Shown: positions 28,939-39,373, numbered from the stretch's first letter. The stretch is DNA of 64,000 bases from Kluyvera cryocrescens NBRC 102467 (GCF_001571285.1 NZ_BCTM01000014.1:62001-126000), one strand, 5' to 3'. Program-made: numbers and translations. Notes: generated by a model not told the origin, from the sequence alone.

Positions 28939-29919
28939 TCATGGCTCTGTGCGCGGAGTCAGCATGCCTCTGTCCCAGGCCGGAGTGTTGCCAATATTCT
29001 CCACCAGGAAATCGATAAAGGTTCTGATTTTCGGATCCTGGTAGTGCCCGGGATGGTACAGCGCGTACAGACTGTATTCGTTATCTCTGACGCTATAATC
29101 CGTCAGCACCGGCACCAAGTCAGAATCGTCCAGCATGTAGGTTGGTAGACTGACAATCCCCTGATGCTGCAACGCCGCGTGCAGCAAGCCAAGCGTGCTG
29201 TTGACCTCAATAATACTATTGACCTTTAAAGCGCTAACGTTGCCGTGGTGGTCCCGATAACGCCAGTTGTCTGAAACATTAGGATTAATCAGACAGTCGT
29301 GGTGTTCCAAATCTTCCAGCTTTTGCGGGATCCCGCGCTGTTCAAAATACTGCCGACTCGCGCAGTAGACCCAGTTAATCGTGCAGATTTTACGCAGCGC
29401 AAAATTCGTGGGCGGATGAGCGGTGATGCGTAGCGCAATATCAAAATTTTCCTCGTTAAGATTGACGTTCTGGTCATTGAGATCGACAGACAGCGTGACG
29501 TCGGGGTAATGCTGACGATAGGCGCTGTATAGCTTCATCAAATGGCAGACGCCAAAGGCGATAGAGCAGGTAACCCGGAGCTTGCCCTGGGGATGGTGAT
29601 TAAACCTAGCGATATTGGCCAATGATTCATCCAACTCTTCCAGCAGGCGCTGAGCGCGGAATAACAGGTATTGTCCCGGCTCGGTGAGGATAAGAGAGCG
29701 GGTGGTGCGTTTTAACAATACTACGCCAAGCTGGTCCTCAAGCTGCGCAATGCTGCGGCTCACGGAGGAGGGGGTGAGATTGAGTTTTTGCGCAGCGGCA
29801 GAAAAGCTGTGGCACTCCACAACTTTAATGAAAATTTTTAGATGGTGGAATATGGAATAGTTATCAATTTTTGCGGTGAGCTGCGATGTGATTTTATTGG
29901 TGGACACGACAATTCTCAT
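28939..29919 (-). CDS. LysR-family transcription regulator (amino-acid/lyase cluster)
   Basis: A 326-residue LysR regulator. The winged HTH spans about residues 24-84 (FIKVVECHSFSAAAQKLNL, TPSSVSRSIAQLEDQLG, LLKRTTRSLILTEPG), and a substrate-binding domain follows. About 20 residues precede the usual LysR start; no internal ATG offers a shorter form, so I keep ATG 29919. It is divergent from the permease / MetC-like lyase / oxidoreductase genes, the usual arrangement of a LysR activator and its target, so it probably controls them. Confidence 0.9.
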   Translation of the reverse strand: MRIVVSTNKITSQLTAKIDNYSIFHHLKIFIKVVECHSFSAAAQKLNLTPSSVSRSIAQLEDQLGVVLLKRTTRSLILTEPGQYLLFRAQRLLEELDESLANIARFNHHPQGKLRVTCSIAFGVCHLMKLYSAYRQHYPDVTLSVDLNDQNVNLNEENFDIALRITAHPPTNFALRKICTINWVYCASRQYFEQRGIPQKLEDLEHHDCLINPNVSDNWRYRDHHGNVSALKVNSIIEVNSTLGLLHAALQHQGIVSLPTYMLDDSDLVPVLTDYSVRDNEYSLYALYHPGHYQDPKIRTFIDFLVENIGNTPAWDRGMLTPRTEP

Positions 29920-29941
29920 TGTTAGATGTAATGGCGGTAGT

Positions 29942-30000
29942 ATTGATTTTTTCGCGACGGTAAAGTGAGACCGTCATCAATTTTTGCGTGGGACGCAAAA
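29942..30000. promoter_or_regulatory. Nested inverted repeats in the LysR / permease divergent gap
   Basis: Two adjacent symmetric elements are present. ATTGAT (29942-29947) and ATCAAT (29976-29981) enclose GACGGT (29956-29961) and ACCGTC (29970-29975). Next to it, TTTTGCGT (29982-29989) and ACGCAAAA (29993-30000) form a perfect 8-bp hairpin with loop GGG. They may be LysR operators or a structured leader; the rest of the 213-base gap is AT-rich. Confidence 0.4.
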
Positions 30001-30132
30001 GTCTTGTTAGTGATTAACACCGTTGAGCCCTTCTTTAACCTCAGCGTATCCCCTACCATGTATTTCAGTAAATGCAGTAGTTTCGTTTTTTGAGTTTCTA
30101 TTCTTAATAACACTTATAATAGGAATGCACAA

Positions 30133-31413
30133 ATGGCTGAGATACTCGAAAATAAGTCGAAGAACCTTTATAAATCGGTGCCGTTCACGAAATATGATAT
30201 CGGCTGGGTTATTCTCTGTATTGGTATGGCAATTGGCTCGGGCATTGTTTTTATGCCAGTGCAGGTAGGGATAAAAGGCATTTGGGTATTTATCGCCTCG
30301 GTGGCTATTTCTTATCCGGCAATCTATATCCTACAAAATCTGTATCTTAAAACACTTTCTGAATCTGAAAATTGTCAGGACTATGCCAGCGTAATTACCC
30401 AATATCTGGGGCGTAATTGGGGCGTAGGGTTGGGGATTGCCTATTTCCTGATGCTACTGCACGGCATGCTCTCTTACTCACTTGCCGTCACCTTTGATAG
30501 CGCTTCTTATATCAAAACTTTCGGCTTAACAGAGGGGTTACTGTCGGATTCGGTATGGTATGGGCTGATCATACTGACCGTGCTGGTCTGTATCGCCGCG
30601 CAAGGGGAGCGATTGCTGTTTAAAATATCCGGGCCGATGGTGTGCGTAAAGTTTGGTATTATTGTGGTGCTTGGCGTGGTGATGGTTCCGTACTGGAACC
30701 TTAATAATATTTCAGCATTCCCTCCGATGGCCGAGTTTTTCCGCGATGTATTTTTAACGCTTCCATTTACATTGTTTTCAATTCTTTTTGTGCAAATACT
30801 CAGTCCGATGAATATTGCGTACCGAAAGGTGGAATCGGATAAGCGCATAGCCACCTATCGTGCGATTCGTGCCAACCGCGTGGCCTATATTATTCTGGCA
30901 GTAGCAGTACTGTTTTTTGCATTCTCATTTACTTTCGCGATTAGCCATGAACAAGCGGTCTCGGCATTCGAGCAAAATATCTCTGCATTGGCTATTGCGG
31001 CACAGGTTATTCCCGGGTCTGTCGTTAAAGTGATGAGCGCATTGCTGAATATTTTTGCCATTCTCACCGCATTTCTGGGGATTTATCTCGGGTTCCAGGA
31101 GGCGATTAAAGGCATCGTCACTAACGTTATTACCCGCTTTATTGCCGAAGAAAAGATTAATCAGAAGGTGCTGCATGTCGCCATTAGTATCGGTGTTATC
31201 CTCGCATTATGGTTCTGGATCTCAACGCGTTTCTCGATTCTGTTCTTCATGCAGCTTGGCAGCCCGCTGTTTGGCCTGGTGTCCTGCCTGATCCCTTGCT
31301 ATCTGGTCTATAAAGTTCGTGTTCTTCAACAGTTCAAAGGGCCCGGCGTCTGGTTCATCATTTTCTTTGGGGTCTTGCTGTGTCTATCGCCTTTCTTTAA
31401 GTTCTTTGAATAA
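30133..31413 (+). CDS. HAAP-family amino acid:proton symporter (SdaC/YhjV type)
   Basis: A 426-residue integral membrane protein with about eleven hydrophobic segments, beginning with the family pattern [27 protein letters not shown]. Members of this hydroxy/aromatic amino acid permease family move serine, threonine, cysteine or tryptophan with protons. ATG 30133 follows AGGA by 8 bases. The next gene is a MetC-like lyase, so cysteine, cystathionine or a related thioether amino acid is a plausible substrate; this is inferred from context. Confidence 0.88.
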   Translation: MAEILENKSKNLYKSVPFTKYDIGWVILCIGMAIGSGIVFMPVQVGIKGIWVFIASVAISYPAIYILQNLYLKTLSESENCQDYASVITQYLGRNWGVGLGIAYFLMLLHGMLSYSLAVTFDSASYIKTFGLTEGLLSDSVWYGLIILTVLVCIAAQGERLLFKISGPMVCVKFGIIVVLGVVMVPYWNLNNISAFPPMAEFFRDVFLTLPFTLFSILFVQILSPMNIAYRKVESDKRIATYRAIRANRVAYIILAVAVLFFAFSFTFAISHEQAVSAFEQNISALAIAAQVIPGSVVKVMSALLNIFAILTAFLGIYLGFQEAIKGIVTNVITRFIAEEKINQKVLHVAISIGVILALWFWISTRFSILFFMQLGSPLFGLVSCLIPCYLVYKVRVLQQFKGPGVWFIIFFGVLLCLSPFFKFFE

Positions 31414-31464
31414 CCGTCGAGGGCTGTCATGACAGGGCAGCCACTGAAATTGATGAGGTAAGTT

Positions 31465-32646
31465 ATGAGTAACCGTTCCACGTCAGATTTTAATATCAGC
31501 ACCCAAATCACCCAGCTTGGCCGCGATGTGTCGAAACAGGCTGGCTTTGTGAATGCTCCGGTATATCGCGGGTCGACCGTGGTTTTCCCAACCGTCAACG
31601 ACCTTGAGAATAACCGTGCCGAATTCAATTACGGCACCATGGGCACGCCAACCATCGCCAGTCTGGAAAATGCCTGGAGTGCGCTGGCGGGGGCTGCCGG
31701 AACGGTTTTATCCCCCTCCGGGCTCGGCGCTATCGCGCTCTCTTTGCTGACAACGCTTAAGTCTGGCGATCATCTGCTCATGCCGGATAGCGTTTATAGA
31801 CCTACGCGTCATTTCTGTGCCGGCATGCTCGCAAAAATGGGCATTGAGACCACCTATTACGATCCATGCATTGGCGCGGCGATTGAGACGCTATTCCGCC
31901 CCAACACCACCACGCTATTCCTGGAATCACCGGGCTCGCAAAGCTTTGAGATCCAGGATGTCCCGGCAATGACCCGAGCGGCCAAAGCGCATGGAGTAAC
32001 CACCATCATCGACAACACCTGGGCGACGCCGATTTTCTTCCGCGCCCATGAACACGGCTGCGATCTCTCACTGGAAGCCGGAACCAAATACCTTGGCGGC
32101 CACTCCGACCTGCTGATGGGGTTGGTGTCAGCCAATGAGGCCTGGTGGCCGCAGCTGCGGAAAACCTATGATTTAATGGCGATGTTGCCGGGGGCTGAGG
32201 ACTGTTTCCTGGCGCTGCGCGGCCTGCGGACTATGCATATTCGCCTCAAAGAGGCAGAAAAACGCGGCCTTGAAATGGCGCACTGGCTTAAATCGCGTCC
32301 AGAGGTTTTAAAGGTCCTCCATCCTGCGCTGCCAGAGTGCCCGGGGCACGAGATTTGGAAACGCGATTTCACCGGCTCCTCGGGGCTGTTCTCCCTCGTT
32401 TTACAGCCCGAGTACACTAAAGCATGTATTGCAAATATGCTTGATAACATGGGTATTTTTGGCATGGGATATTCGTGGGGCGGCTTTGAAAGCCTGATTA
32501 TTCCGTTCAACTGCGCCGACTATCGTACGGCCACGACCTGGCAGCCGGGTGGCTTGACGTTACGTCTGCAAATAGGTCTCGAAGATATGGACGATCTGAA
32601 AAACGATCTGGCGGAAGGGTTTGACCGATTACGTTCGGCGTTGTGA
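31465..32646 (+). CDS. MetC-like cystathionine beta-lyase (PLP enzyme)
   Basis: A 393-residue Cys/Met-metabolism PLP enzyme that should cleave C-S bonds of cystathionine or similar thioethers. The PLP lysine is Lys208 in EAGTKYLGGHSD; the IIDNTWATPIFFRAHEHGCD motif and the substrate-binding YSWGGFESL are present, all typical of MetC. A GAGGTAAG site precedes the ATG. Its position after a permease and opposite a LysR gene suggests a catabolic role rather than methionine synthesis. It is probably a paralogue of the housekeeping metC, which is not in the window. Confidence 0.9.
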   Translation: MSNRSTSDFNISTQITQLGRDVSKQAGFVNAPVYRGSTVVFPTVNDLENNRAEFNYGTMGTPTIASLENAWSALAGAAGTVLSPSGLGAIALSLLTTLKSGDHLLMPDSVYRPTRHFCAGMLAKMGIETTYYDPCIGAAIETLFRPNTTTLFLESPGSQSFEIQDVPAMTRAAKAHGVTTIIDNTWATPIFFRAHEHGCDLSLEAGTKYLGGHSDLLMGLVSANEAWWPQLRKTYDLMAMLPGAEDCFLALRGLRTMHIRLKEAEKRGLEMAHWLKSRPEVLKVLHPALPECPGHEIWKRDFTGSSGLFSLVLQPEYTKACIANMLDNMGIFGMGYSWGGFESLIIPFNCADYRTATTWQPGGLTLRLQIGLEDMDDLKNDLAEGFDRLRSAL

Positions 32647-32735
32647 GGCAATTGGCCATCGCGCGCAATATTTCGCGGTGGCCGTTCACGCATAATAATT
32701 CGTGATACCACTTTCCTGTTTATGAGTCAGAGATT

Positions 32736-33827
32736 ATGAATATTGGTTTTGTCGGCCTGGGGGCCGTTGTTGAAACGGCCTGGCTTCCTGCGCTACAGCG
32801 GCTGTCTTTACCGGTTTCAACCTTATGGGGGTACGACCTTAACGCACAGCGTACGCTACCCGGCGTGACCCGTTGTGATTCCCTCGCCGCACTACTGGCA
32901 AAACCTATCGATACGCTGTGCATCACCACCGCGTCGCTACAGCATTTATCGGTATTAGAAGCGGCGCTGTCCACGCCAATCCCGCGGATTGTGGTCGAAA
33001 AACCGGTTGTGGCAACGCTTGGCCAAATTCAGTATCTACGTACCTTGCTCACGCCGGCTGAACAGGCCTCGCGCGTACTGGCGCTGGATCACTGGATGGC
33101 GCGAGACGGCGCATTATGTCTGGCACAGGGCAAAATGGATAAACGCTGGCTGGCAGAAGGTCAGGATGAGCTAACGGCGCCGCCGGTCACGACCCTTGAC
33201 GATATTGTCGGTATCGAGGGTTTCCTGTTAGAGCCGAGTGGGTTCAATGCCGCTGGAGAGCCGATCGCACTCAACTTTGCCACCGGTGAACCGGATACCC
33301 GGCAGTTCCGTCACCCGGATGGGGTGATTATGGACGTCGGCACCCATGTGCTGGCGATGATGCGCGAAACGGTTCGTTATTTAGGCGGCAACGATACACT
33401 ACAGCTGAAAGTCCTGCAGGCAAAAGACCGTCTGGGAAGGCCTATCGCCATCGGTGACACGCAAACCGCAGAGGGTGAGGCGCATTTGCAGGGGACACTG
33501 GGCGGCCTACCGGTCAACCTGTGGCTCAATAAATATGCCGGCCCCGGCGTTGAACGCAAGGGCATCCGCCTCCATCTACGCGATGGGCGGATGATTAGCC
33601 AAAACCGAGGTCCGGGCGGTGAACGGGTTGAATTGATCAGCGGAGAAGGGACGATGCGCTGGACGCGTGAAGGCGCGGTTTACGCCCATTGCCTCGGCGA
33701 ACATATTTTCGGCGCGAATAGTCTTTTTGCGCGAGCCCCGGCGGAAGTGGCCCGGCTAACCCAGCGGCGAATAGCCGAAGTGGAAGCGTTGTTACAGCTA
33801 CAGCAACAGCTGCGCGGCGCACACTGA
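32736..33827 (+). CDS. Gfo/Idh/MocA-family NAD(P)-dependent oxidoreductase
   Basis: A 363-residue oxidoreductase. The N-terminal Rossmann fold has GFVGLGAVVETAWLPAL and the family motif VVEKPVV near residue 88. The C-terminal half has the alpha/beta substrate domain with GVIMDVGTHVL. Such enzymes usually oxidise or reduce sugars and cyclitols; the substrate here is unknown. It lies 89 bases after the MetC-like gene. That gap holds an imperfect stem, GGCCATCGCG (32654-32663) with CGCGGTGGCC (32674-32683), without a U-tract, so co-transcription is possible but not assured. Confidence 0.85.
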   Translation: MNIGFVGLGAVVETAWLPALQRLSLPVSTLWGYDLNAQRTLPGVTRCDSLAALLAKPIDTLCITTASLQHLSVLEAALSTPIPRIVVEKPVVATLGQIQYLRTLLTPAEQASRVLALDHWMARDGALCLAQGKMDKRWLAEGQDELTAPPVTTLDDIVGIEGFLLEPSGFNAAGEPIALNFATGEPDTRQFRHPDGVIMDVGTHVLAMMRETVRYLGGNDTLQLKVLQAKDRLGRPIAIGDTQTAEGEAHLQGTLGGLPVNLWLNKYAGPGVERKGIRLHLRDGRMISQNRGPGGERVELISGEGTMRWTREGAVYAHCLGEHIFGANSLFARAPAEVARLTQRRIAEVEALLQLQQQLRGAH

Positions 33828-33878
33828 AGCTTGAGTCGTGGTAAAATAGCGGCACAAAACAGAAGAGAAGGAATCGCT

Positions 33879-34100
33879 ATGGAATTCATCTGCCCAATCT
33901 GTCAGGCATCGCTGGAAGTGCAGGGAAATCACGCGCACTGCCAGCGCTGCGAAAAAGAATATACCCTTGAGGCGCGTTGCCCGGAGTGTCATCAGCCGCT
34001 GGAAGTGTTAAAAGCCTGTGGAGCCGTAGATTTTCTGTGCCAGCACGGGCACGGACTGGTCTCGAAAAAGCGGGTGGAGTGGGCGCCAGTCGGCGAATAA
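33879..34100 (+). CDS. yfgJ: YfgJ, small zinc-ribbon protein
   Basis: A 73-residue protein with four CxxC-type pairs (CPIC, CQRC, CPEC and a C-terminal CQHGHG), matching E. coli YfgJ including HQPLEVLKACGAVDFLCQHG. It is predicted to be a double zinc ribbon, with unknown function. ATG 33879 has an AAGGA site and matches the E. coli start. It is convergent with xseA, as in E. coli. Confidence 0.92.
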   Translation: MEFICPICQASLEVQGNHAHCQRCEKEYTLEARCPECHQPLEVLKACGAVDFLCQHGHGLVSKKRVEWAPVGE

Positions 34101-34111
34101 CGATTAAGGCG

Positions 34112-34132
34112 AACCGGGCAGGTTGCCCGGTT
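34112..34132. terminator. Hairpin between convergent yfgJ and xseA
   Basis: AACCGGGCA (34112-34120) and TGCCCGGTT (34124-34132) form a perfect 9-bp stem with loop GGT. U-tracts are poor, but the position between convergent genes supports a terminator. Confidence 0.6.
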
Positions 34133-34143
34133 ATGCTGGCCGA

Positions 34144-35520
34144 TCAGGCCGTCTTCTTACGCGTGCGGGTTTTCTTTTCCGCTGTCACCGTTTTAATTTC
34201 ACTTTCAACCCAGCCATCTGCCAGCCGAGTCGTTAGCAGATCGCCTGCTTTCGCCTGTTTCGTCTGTTTCAGTACTTTGCCATCGCTGGCGGTGGTGACG
34301 CTGTAGCCGCGCGCCAGCGTTGCCAATGGGCTGACGGCTTCCAGATGCGTGACGGCATTACCAAAACGCTCGCGCTGCTCGCTAAGGCGAGCGCGGATAT
34401 TCTCCGCCAGCCGATATTCCAACTGCTGAACGTGCGACTGCGCGCGATGAATGCGCGGCTGTGGGTTGTGCTGATTCAGGCGTTGCAGCGTGCGCTGCTG
34501 GCGCTGATTAGCCTGTTTGATTTGGTTTTCCAGCGCAAAGCTCATGCGCTGGCGTAGCCGCTCCAGCGTCGTTTGCTGGCGAGCCAGACGCAGCTGCGGA
34601 TGCTGTTGCTGAAGGCGATGGGATAGCTGCGTAAAGCGGCGGCTGCGGTTGGCGAGGTAATAATCCATCGCCATGCCTAAGCGCTGCTGAACGGACTGAA
34701 TCTGGCGCATCAGCTCCTGCTGATTGCGGCTAACCATTTCAGCCGCAGCTGATGGAGTTGGCGCACGCAAATCACCGACAAAGTCGGCGATAGTCACGTC
34801 AGTTTCATGGCCGACGGCGCTCACCACCGGAATGCGGCTGGCAAAAATCGCCCGCGCTACGCGCTCGTCGTTAAAGCTCCACAAATCCTCCAGTGAACCA
34901 CCGCCGCGGCCAACGATGAGCACATCGCATTCGTGGCGGGCGTTAGCCAACTCAATCGCGCGGACGATTTGCATCGGTGCATCTTCACCCTGTACTGCTG
35001 TCGGGTAAATCACTACCGGCAAAGAAGGGTCGCGGCGTTTGAGGACATGGAGAATATCGTGCAGCGCGGCGCCGCTCTTGGAGGTGATCACGCCAATACA
35101 GTGGGCCGGGGCAGGAAGCGGCTGCTTAAACTGTGGGTCGAACAGACCTTCAGCCTGCAGTTTGGCTTTCAACTGCTCATATTTTTGCTGCAAGAGCCCT
35201 TCGCCCGCAGGCTGCATGCTTTCGACAATAATCTGGTAGTCGCCGCGCGGTTCATACAGCGTGATATTGGCGCGCACCAGCACCTGTTGCCCATGCTGCG
35301 GGCGGAACGTGACGCGGCGGTTGCTGTTGCGGAACATTGCGCAGCGCACCTGGGCGTTATCGTCTTTTAAGGTGAAGTACCAGTGACCAGAAGAGGGCTG
35401 GGAGAAATTGGAAATCTCGCCGCTAATCCACACTTGCCCCATCTCTTGCTCGAGCAGCAGACGAACCGTCTGATTCAGGCGGCTAACGGTAAAAATTGAG
35501 GGGCTTTGTGAGGATAACAT
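34144..35520 (-). CDS. xseA: Exodeoxyribonuclease VII large subunit
   Basis: A 458-residue catalytic subunit of Exo VII, which degrades single-stranded DNA to oligonucleotides with the XseB small subunit. The N-terminal OB-fold ([19 protein letters not shown]) binds ssDNA. The catalytic core has [17 protein letters not shown] and [13 protein letters not shown] long coiled-coil region rich in Gln and Arg follows. Length is close to E. coli (456). It is divergent from guaB. Confidence 0.97.
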   Translation of the reverse strand: MLSSQSPSIFTVSRLNQTVRLLLEQEMGQVWISGEISNFSQPSSGHWYFTLKDDNAQVRCAMFRNSNRRVTFRPQHGQQVLVRANITLYEPRGDYQIIVESMQPAGEGLLQQKYEQLKAKLQAEGLFDPQFKQPLPAPAHCIGVITSKSGAALHDILHVLKRRDPSLPVVIYPTAVQGEDAPMQIVRAIELANARHECDVLIVGRGGGSLEDLWSFNDERVARAIFASRIPVVSAVGHETDVTIADFVGDLRAPTPSAAAEMVSRNQQELMRQIQSVQQRLGMAMDYYLANRSRRFTQLSHRLQQQHPQLRLARQQTTLERLRQRMSFALENQIKQANQRQQRTLQRLNQHNPQPRIHRAQSHVQQLEYRLAENIRARLSEQRERFGNAVTHLEAVSPLATLARGYSVTTASDGKVLKQTKQAKAGDLLTTRLADGWVESEIKTVTAEKKTRTRKKTA

Positions 35521-35612
35521 GTGAGCGGGATCAAATTCTAAATCAGCAGGTTATTCAGTCGATAGTAACCTGCCCATCGACGAGCGCAAGTATTTTTTTC
35601 AGAAAAGTGTAG

Positions 35613-35638
35613 ATGCAATCGCTTACGCTCTGTATAAT
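35613..35638 (+). promoter_or_regulatory. guaBA promoter with PurR-type operator
   Basis: ATGCAATCGCTTACGC (35613-35628) matches the PurR consensus at 11 of 16 positions and is nearly the sequence I recall from E. coli guaBA. A perfect -10 TATAAT follows at 35633-35638. The operator therefore covers the -35/spacer region, so guanine or hypoxanthine with PurR should repress. The -35 is not clear. Confidence 0.75.
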
Positions 35639-35680
35639 GCCGCGGCAATATTTATTAACCTCCCAGGTGAGATATTGCCC

Positions 35681-37147
35681 ATGCTACGTATCGCAAAAGA
35701 AGCCCTGACGTTTGACGACGTTCTCCTCGTTCCCGCTCATTCTACCGTTCTGCCGAACACGGCTGACCTTGGCACCCAGCTGACTAAAACTATTCGTCTG
35801 AACATTCCTATGCTCTCTGCGGCAATGGATACCGTGACTGAAGCGCGCCTTGCAATCGCACTGGCACAGGAAGGCGGCATCGGTTTTATCCACAAAAACA
35901 TGTCCATTGAGCGCCAGGCGGAAGAAGTTCGCCGCGTGAAGAAACACGAATCTGGCGTGGTTACCGACCCGCAGACCGTTCTGCCAACCACCACTCTGCA
36001 CGAAGTAAAGGCGCTGACCGAGCGTAACGGCTTCGCAGGCTATCCGGTTGTGACCGAAGAAAACGAACTGGTCGGTATTATTACCGGTCGTGACGTTCGC
36101 TTCGTGACCGATCTGAACCAGCCGGTGAGCGTATACATGACGCCGAAAGATCGTCTGGTCACCGTTCGTGAAGGCGAAGCGCGCGACGTCGTGTTTGCCA
36201 AAATGCACGAGCGCCGCGTAGAAAAAGCGCTGGTTGTTGATTCCAGCTTCCACCTGCTGGGCATGATCACCGTTAAAGACTTCAAAAAAGCCGAGCGTAA
36301 ACCTAACGCATGTAAAGATGAGCAGGGTCGTCTTCGCGTTGGCGCAGCAGTAGGCGCAGGCACTGGCAACGAAGAGCGCGTTGATGCGCTGGTTGCCGCA
36401 GGTGTTGACGTATTGCTGATTGACTCCTCTCACGGTCACTCTGAAGGCGTTCTGCAGCGCATCCGCGAAACGCGTGCGAAATACCCTGACCTGCAAATCA
36501 TCGGCGGTAACGTGGCGACTGGCGCAGGGGCTCGTGCCCTGGCAGAAGCTGGCTGTAGCGCGGTGAAAGTGGGTATCGGTCCTGGCTCCATTTGTACTAC
36601 CCGTATCGTTACCGGCGTAGGCGTTCCACAGATCACTGCCGTTTCCGACGCGGTTGAAGCGCTGGAAGGTACCGGTATTCCGGTTATCGCTGATGGCGGT
36701 ATCCGCTTCTCTGGTGATATCGCGAAAGCTATCGCCGCTGGCGCTGCTGCCGTGATGGTGGGCTCTATGCTGGCAGGTACCGAAGAATCCCCGGGTGAAA
36801 TCGAACTCTACCAGGGCCGTTCTTACAAATCTTACCGCGGTATGGGTTCCCTGGGCGCGATGTCCAAAGGTTCCTCCGACCGTTACTTCCAGAGCGATAA
36901 CGCCGCGGACAAACTGGTACCAGAAGGTATCGAAGGTCGCGTCGCGTACAAAGGTCGCCTGAAAGAGATCATTCACCAGCAGATGGGTGGCCTGCGCTCC
37001 TGTATGGGCCTGACCGGCTGTGGTACCATTGACGAACTGCGTACGAAAGCTGAATTCGTTCGCATCAGCGGTGCGGGTATCCAGGAAAGCCACGTTCACG
37101 ATGTGACCATCACCAAAGAGTCCCCGAACTACCGCATGGGCTCCTGA
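35681..37147 (+). CDS. guaB: IMP dehydrogenase
   Basis: A 488-residue enzyme that oxidises IMP to XMP, the committed step to GMP. The catalytic Cys305 lies in [13 protein letters not shown]. Two CBS domains interrupt the barrel (about residues 93-205). ATG 35681 ([14 protein letters not shown]) matches the E. coli start; a TTG two codons upstream is less likely. It is followed by guaA in a two-gene operon. Confidence 0.98.
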   Translation: MLRIAKEALTFDDVLLVPAHSTVLPNTADLGTQLTKTIRLNIPMLSAAMDTVTEARLAIALAQEGGIGFIHKNMSIERQAEEVRRVKKHESGVVTDPQTVLPTTTLHEVKALTERNGFAGYPVVTEENELVGIITGRDVRFVTDLNQPVSVYMTPKDRLVTVREGEARDVVFAKMHERRVEKALVVDSSFHLLGMITVKDFKKAERKPNACKDEQGRLRVGAAVGAGTGNEERVDALVAAGVDVLLIDSSHGHSEGVLQRIRETRAKYPDLQIIGGNVATGAGARALAEAGCSAVKVGIGPGSICTTRIVTGVGVPQITAVSDAVEALEGTGIPVIADGGIRFSGDIAKAIAAGAAAVMVGSMLAGTEESPGEIELYQGRSYKSYRGMGSLGAMSKGSSDRYFQSDNAADKLVPEGIEGRVAYKGRLKEIIHQQMGGLRSCMGLTGCGTIDELRTKAEFVRISGAGIQESHVHDVTITKESPNYRMGS

Positions 37148-37157
37148 TAAGTTTCCG

Positions 37158-37190
37158 CGCCCGGTTTTCACCGGGCGTTTTGTTATTGTT
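37158..37190 (+). terminator. Terminator-like hairpin between guaB and guaA
   Basis: CGCCCGG (37158-37164) pairs with CCGGGCG (37171-37177) with a 6-base loop, and TTTTGTTATTGTTT follows. As guaA has no obvious promoter of its own in this short gap, it is probably a partial attenuator that lowers guaA relative to guaB. Confidence 0.55.
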
Positions 37191-37215
37191 TCACTTGCCT
37201 CGGAATTAACGTCAA

Positions 37216-38793
37216 ATGACTGATAATATTCATAAACATCGCATTCTTATCCTTGATTTCGGATCGCAGTACACGCAGCTGGTTGCACGTCGCGTACGTG
37301 AACTGGGCGTCTACTGTGAACTGTGGGCATGGGATGTTACTGAAGCACAAATCCGTGAGTTCAATCCGAGCGGTATCATTCTCTCCGGTGGCCCGGAAAG
37401 TACGACCGAAGACAATAGCCCGCGCGCGCCAGAATACGTCTTCGAAGCCGGTGTACCGGTCTTCGGCGTGTGCTACGGCATGCAGACCATGGCAATGCAG
37501 CTGGGTGGTCACGTAGAAAGCTCCAACGAGCGTGAATTCGGCTACGCTCAGGTTGAAGTGAAAACCGATAGCGCGCTGATCCGTGGTATCGAAGATGCGC
37601 TGACCGCAGACGGCAAACCGCTGCTGGACGTGTGGATGAGCCATGGCGATAAAGTTACCGCTATCCCAGATGACTTCGTGACCGTTGCCAGCACCGAAAC
37701 CTGCCCGTTCGCCATTATGGCTAACGAAGAAAAACGCTTCTATGGCGTGCAGTTCCACCCGGAAGTGACCCACACTCGCCAGGGCCTGCGCATGCTTGAG
37801 CGTTTTGTTCGCGATATCTGCCAGTGCGAAGCGCTGTGGACCGCTGACAAAATTATCGAAGATGCGATTGTCCGTATCCGCGAGCAGGTTGGCGATGACA
37901 AAGTTATCCTTGGCCTGTCCGGCGGCGTTGACTCTTCCGTAACCGCAATGCTGCTGCACCGCGCTATCGGCAAAAATCTGACCTGCGTCTTCGTTGATAA
38001 CGGTCTGCTGCGTCTTAATGAAGCCCAGCAGGTTATGGACATGTTTGGCGACCACTTCGGCCTGAACATCGTTCACGTGGAAGGCGAAAAACGCTTCCTC
38101 GACGCGCTGGCGGGCGAAAATGATCCGGAAGCTAAGCGTAAAATCATCGGTCGTGTATTCGTTGAAGTATTCGACGAAGAAGCGCTGAAGCTGGAAGACG
38201 TGAAATGGCTGGCGCAGGGGACTATCTATCCTGACGTTATCGAATCTGCCGCTTCCGCAACCGGGAAAGCACACGTCATCAAATCTCACCACAACGTGGG
38301 CGGCCTGCCGAAAGAGATGAAGATGGGGCTGGTTGAACCGCTGCGTGAGCTGTTCAAAGATGAAGTGCGTAAAATCGGTCTCGAACTGGGTCTGCCGTAC
38401 GACATGCTGTACCGTCACCCGTTCCCGGGTCCAGGTCTGGGCGTACGCGTACTGGGCGAAGTGAAGAAAGAGTACTGCGACCTGCTGCGCCGCGCGGACG
38501 CTATCTTCATCGAAGAACTGCACAAAGCCGACCTGTACAACAAAGTAAGCCAGGCATTCACCGTGTTCCTGCCGGTTCGTTCCGTTGGCGTGATGGGCGA
38601 TGGCCGTAAGTACGACTGGGTGGTTTCCCTGCGTGCGGTGGAAACCATCGACTTTATGACCGCTCATTGGGCGCACCTGCCGTATGACTTCCTGGGACGC
38701 GTATCCAACCGCATCATCAACGAAGTGAACGGCATTTCCCGCGTGGTTTATGACATCAGCGGCAAGCCACCGGCAACGATCGAGTGGGAATAA
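37216..38793 (+). CDS. guaA: GMP synthase (glutamine-hydrolysing)
   Basis: A 525-residue enzyme that aminates XMP to GMP. The N-terminal class I amidotransferase domain has nucleophile Cys86 in VFGVCYGMQ, with the His/Glu of QFHPEVTH completing the triad. The ATP-pyrophosphatase loop LSGGVDSSV follows, and the C-terminal dimerisation domain ends in PATIEWE. Length matches E. coli. Confidence 0.98.
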   Translation: MTDNIHKHRILILDFGSQYTQLVARRVRELGVYCELWAWDVTEAQIREFNPSGIILSGGPESTTEDNSPRAPEYVFEAGVPVFGVCYGMQTMAMQLGGHVESSNEREFGYAQVEVKTDSALIRGIEDALTADGKPLLDVWMSHGDKVTAIPDDFVTVASTETCPFAIMANEEKRFYGVQFHPEVTHTRQGLRMLERFVRDICQCEALWTADKIIEDAIVRIREQVGDDKVILGLSGGVDSSVTAMLLHRAIGKNLTCVFVDNGLLRLNEAQQVMDMFGDHFGLNIVHVEGEKRFLDALAGENDPEAKRKIIGRVFVEVFDEEALKLEDVKWLAQGTIYPDVIESAASATGKAHVIKSHHNVGGLPKEMKMGLVEPLRELFKDEVRKIGLELGLPYDMLYRHPFPGPGLGVRVLGEVKKEYCDLLRRADAIFIEELHKADLYNKVSQAFTVFLPVRSVGVMGDGRKYDWVVSLRAVETIDFMTAHWAHLPYDFLGRVSNRIINEVNGISRVVYDISGKPPATIEWE

Positions 38794-38817
38794 TTTCCCC
38801 ACTGCGTTAGCGTTAAA

Positions 38818-38845
38818 AACCCTCTGCCCGGCAGAGGGTTTTTTT
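38818..38845. terminator. Bidirectional terminator between guaA and the acetyltransferase gene
   Basis: AACCCTCTGC (38818-38827) and GCAGAGGGTT (38831-38840) form a perfect 10-bp stem with loop CCG. TTTTT follows on the plus strand and an A-run precedes it, so it can also act on the minus strand. The TAA of the acetyltransferase gene overlaps the T-run. Confidence 0.92.
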
Positions 38846-39368
38846 ATGCCTGTGATTCCCTGCGGCGCATAAACATCAGGCTGGGTTCGGATCCCGGCAC
38901 ATCATCAATTTCCCGGACCAGCGTCAGGCCACACTTTAGCAGTACTTTCTGCGAGGCATGATGGTTCTTGCGCACGATACCCACGACTTCTTCGAGCTTT
39001 AAGGTATTGAATGCATAGTCAATGGCCAGCAGAGAAAACTCCGATGCCAGCCCTTTGCCCCATGCTTCCGGGGCGAAACGATAGCCCAGATTGTTGACCG
39101 TGCAGTCGGGGTATTCCACGATACGCAGCCCGCCAAAGCCGATAATATGTGAGGGATGGTTATGCAGACTAATAGCCCAGTTGCCGAAACCATAATGCTG
39201 GAGATGCTCAAGCCATCCGTCCAGCACCCGACGCGAGTGCGCGATGTTGGCATGTGGGCCGGCGGGGTTGAACATGTTAGTGGCCGGATCGCCGTAAATT
39301 CGAAACAGCGCGTCGATATCGCTCGCTGCCGCCGGACGGAGGAGGAGGCGTTCTGATTGCAGGTGCAT
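38844..39368 (-). CDS. GNAT-family N-acetyltransferase (RimJ/RimL-like)
   Basis: A 174-residue acetyltransferase with the RimJ/RimL-type start (LQSERLLLRPAAASDIDALFRIYGD) and the acetyl-CoA-binding region YRFAPEAWGKGLASEFSLLAIDYAF. The substrate is unknown: a protein N-terminus, an amino acid or a small toxic amine are all possible. It begins 5 bases after the MFS gene ends, so both are likely co-transcribed, and a drug or metabolite could be modified and exported together. Confidence 0.85.
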   Translation of the reverse strand: MHLQSERLLLRPAAASDIDALFRIYGDPATNMFNPAGPHANIAHSRRVLDGWLEHLQHYGFGNWAISLHNHPSHIIGFGGLRIVEYPDCTVNNLGYRFAPEAWGKGLASEFSLLAIDYAFNTLKLEEVVGIVRKNHHASQKVLLKCGLTLVREIDDVPGSEPSLMFMRRRESQA

Positions 39369-39373
39369 GGTGA

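Noticed and set aside
35684-37171. 495-codon open frame antisense to guaB
   Set aside because: It is a shadow of GC-rich guaB codon usage; the product has no recognisable domain, and guaB is certain. Similar long antisense frames over pepB (3505-4704), guaA (37183-38802) and uraA (54918-56081) were dropped for the same reason.
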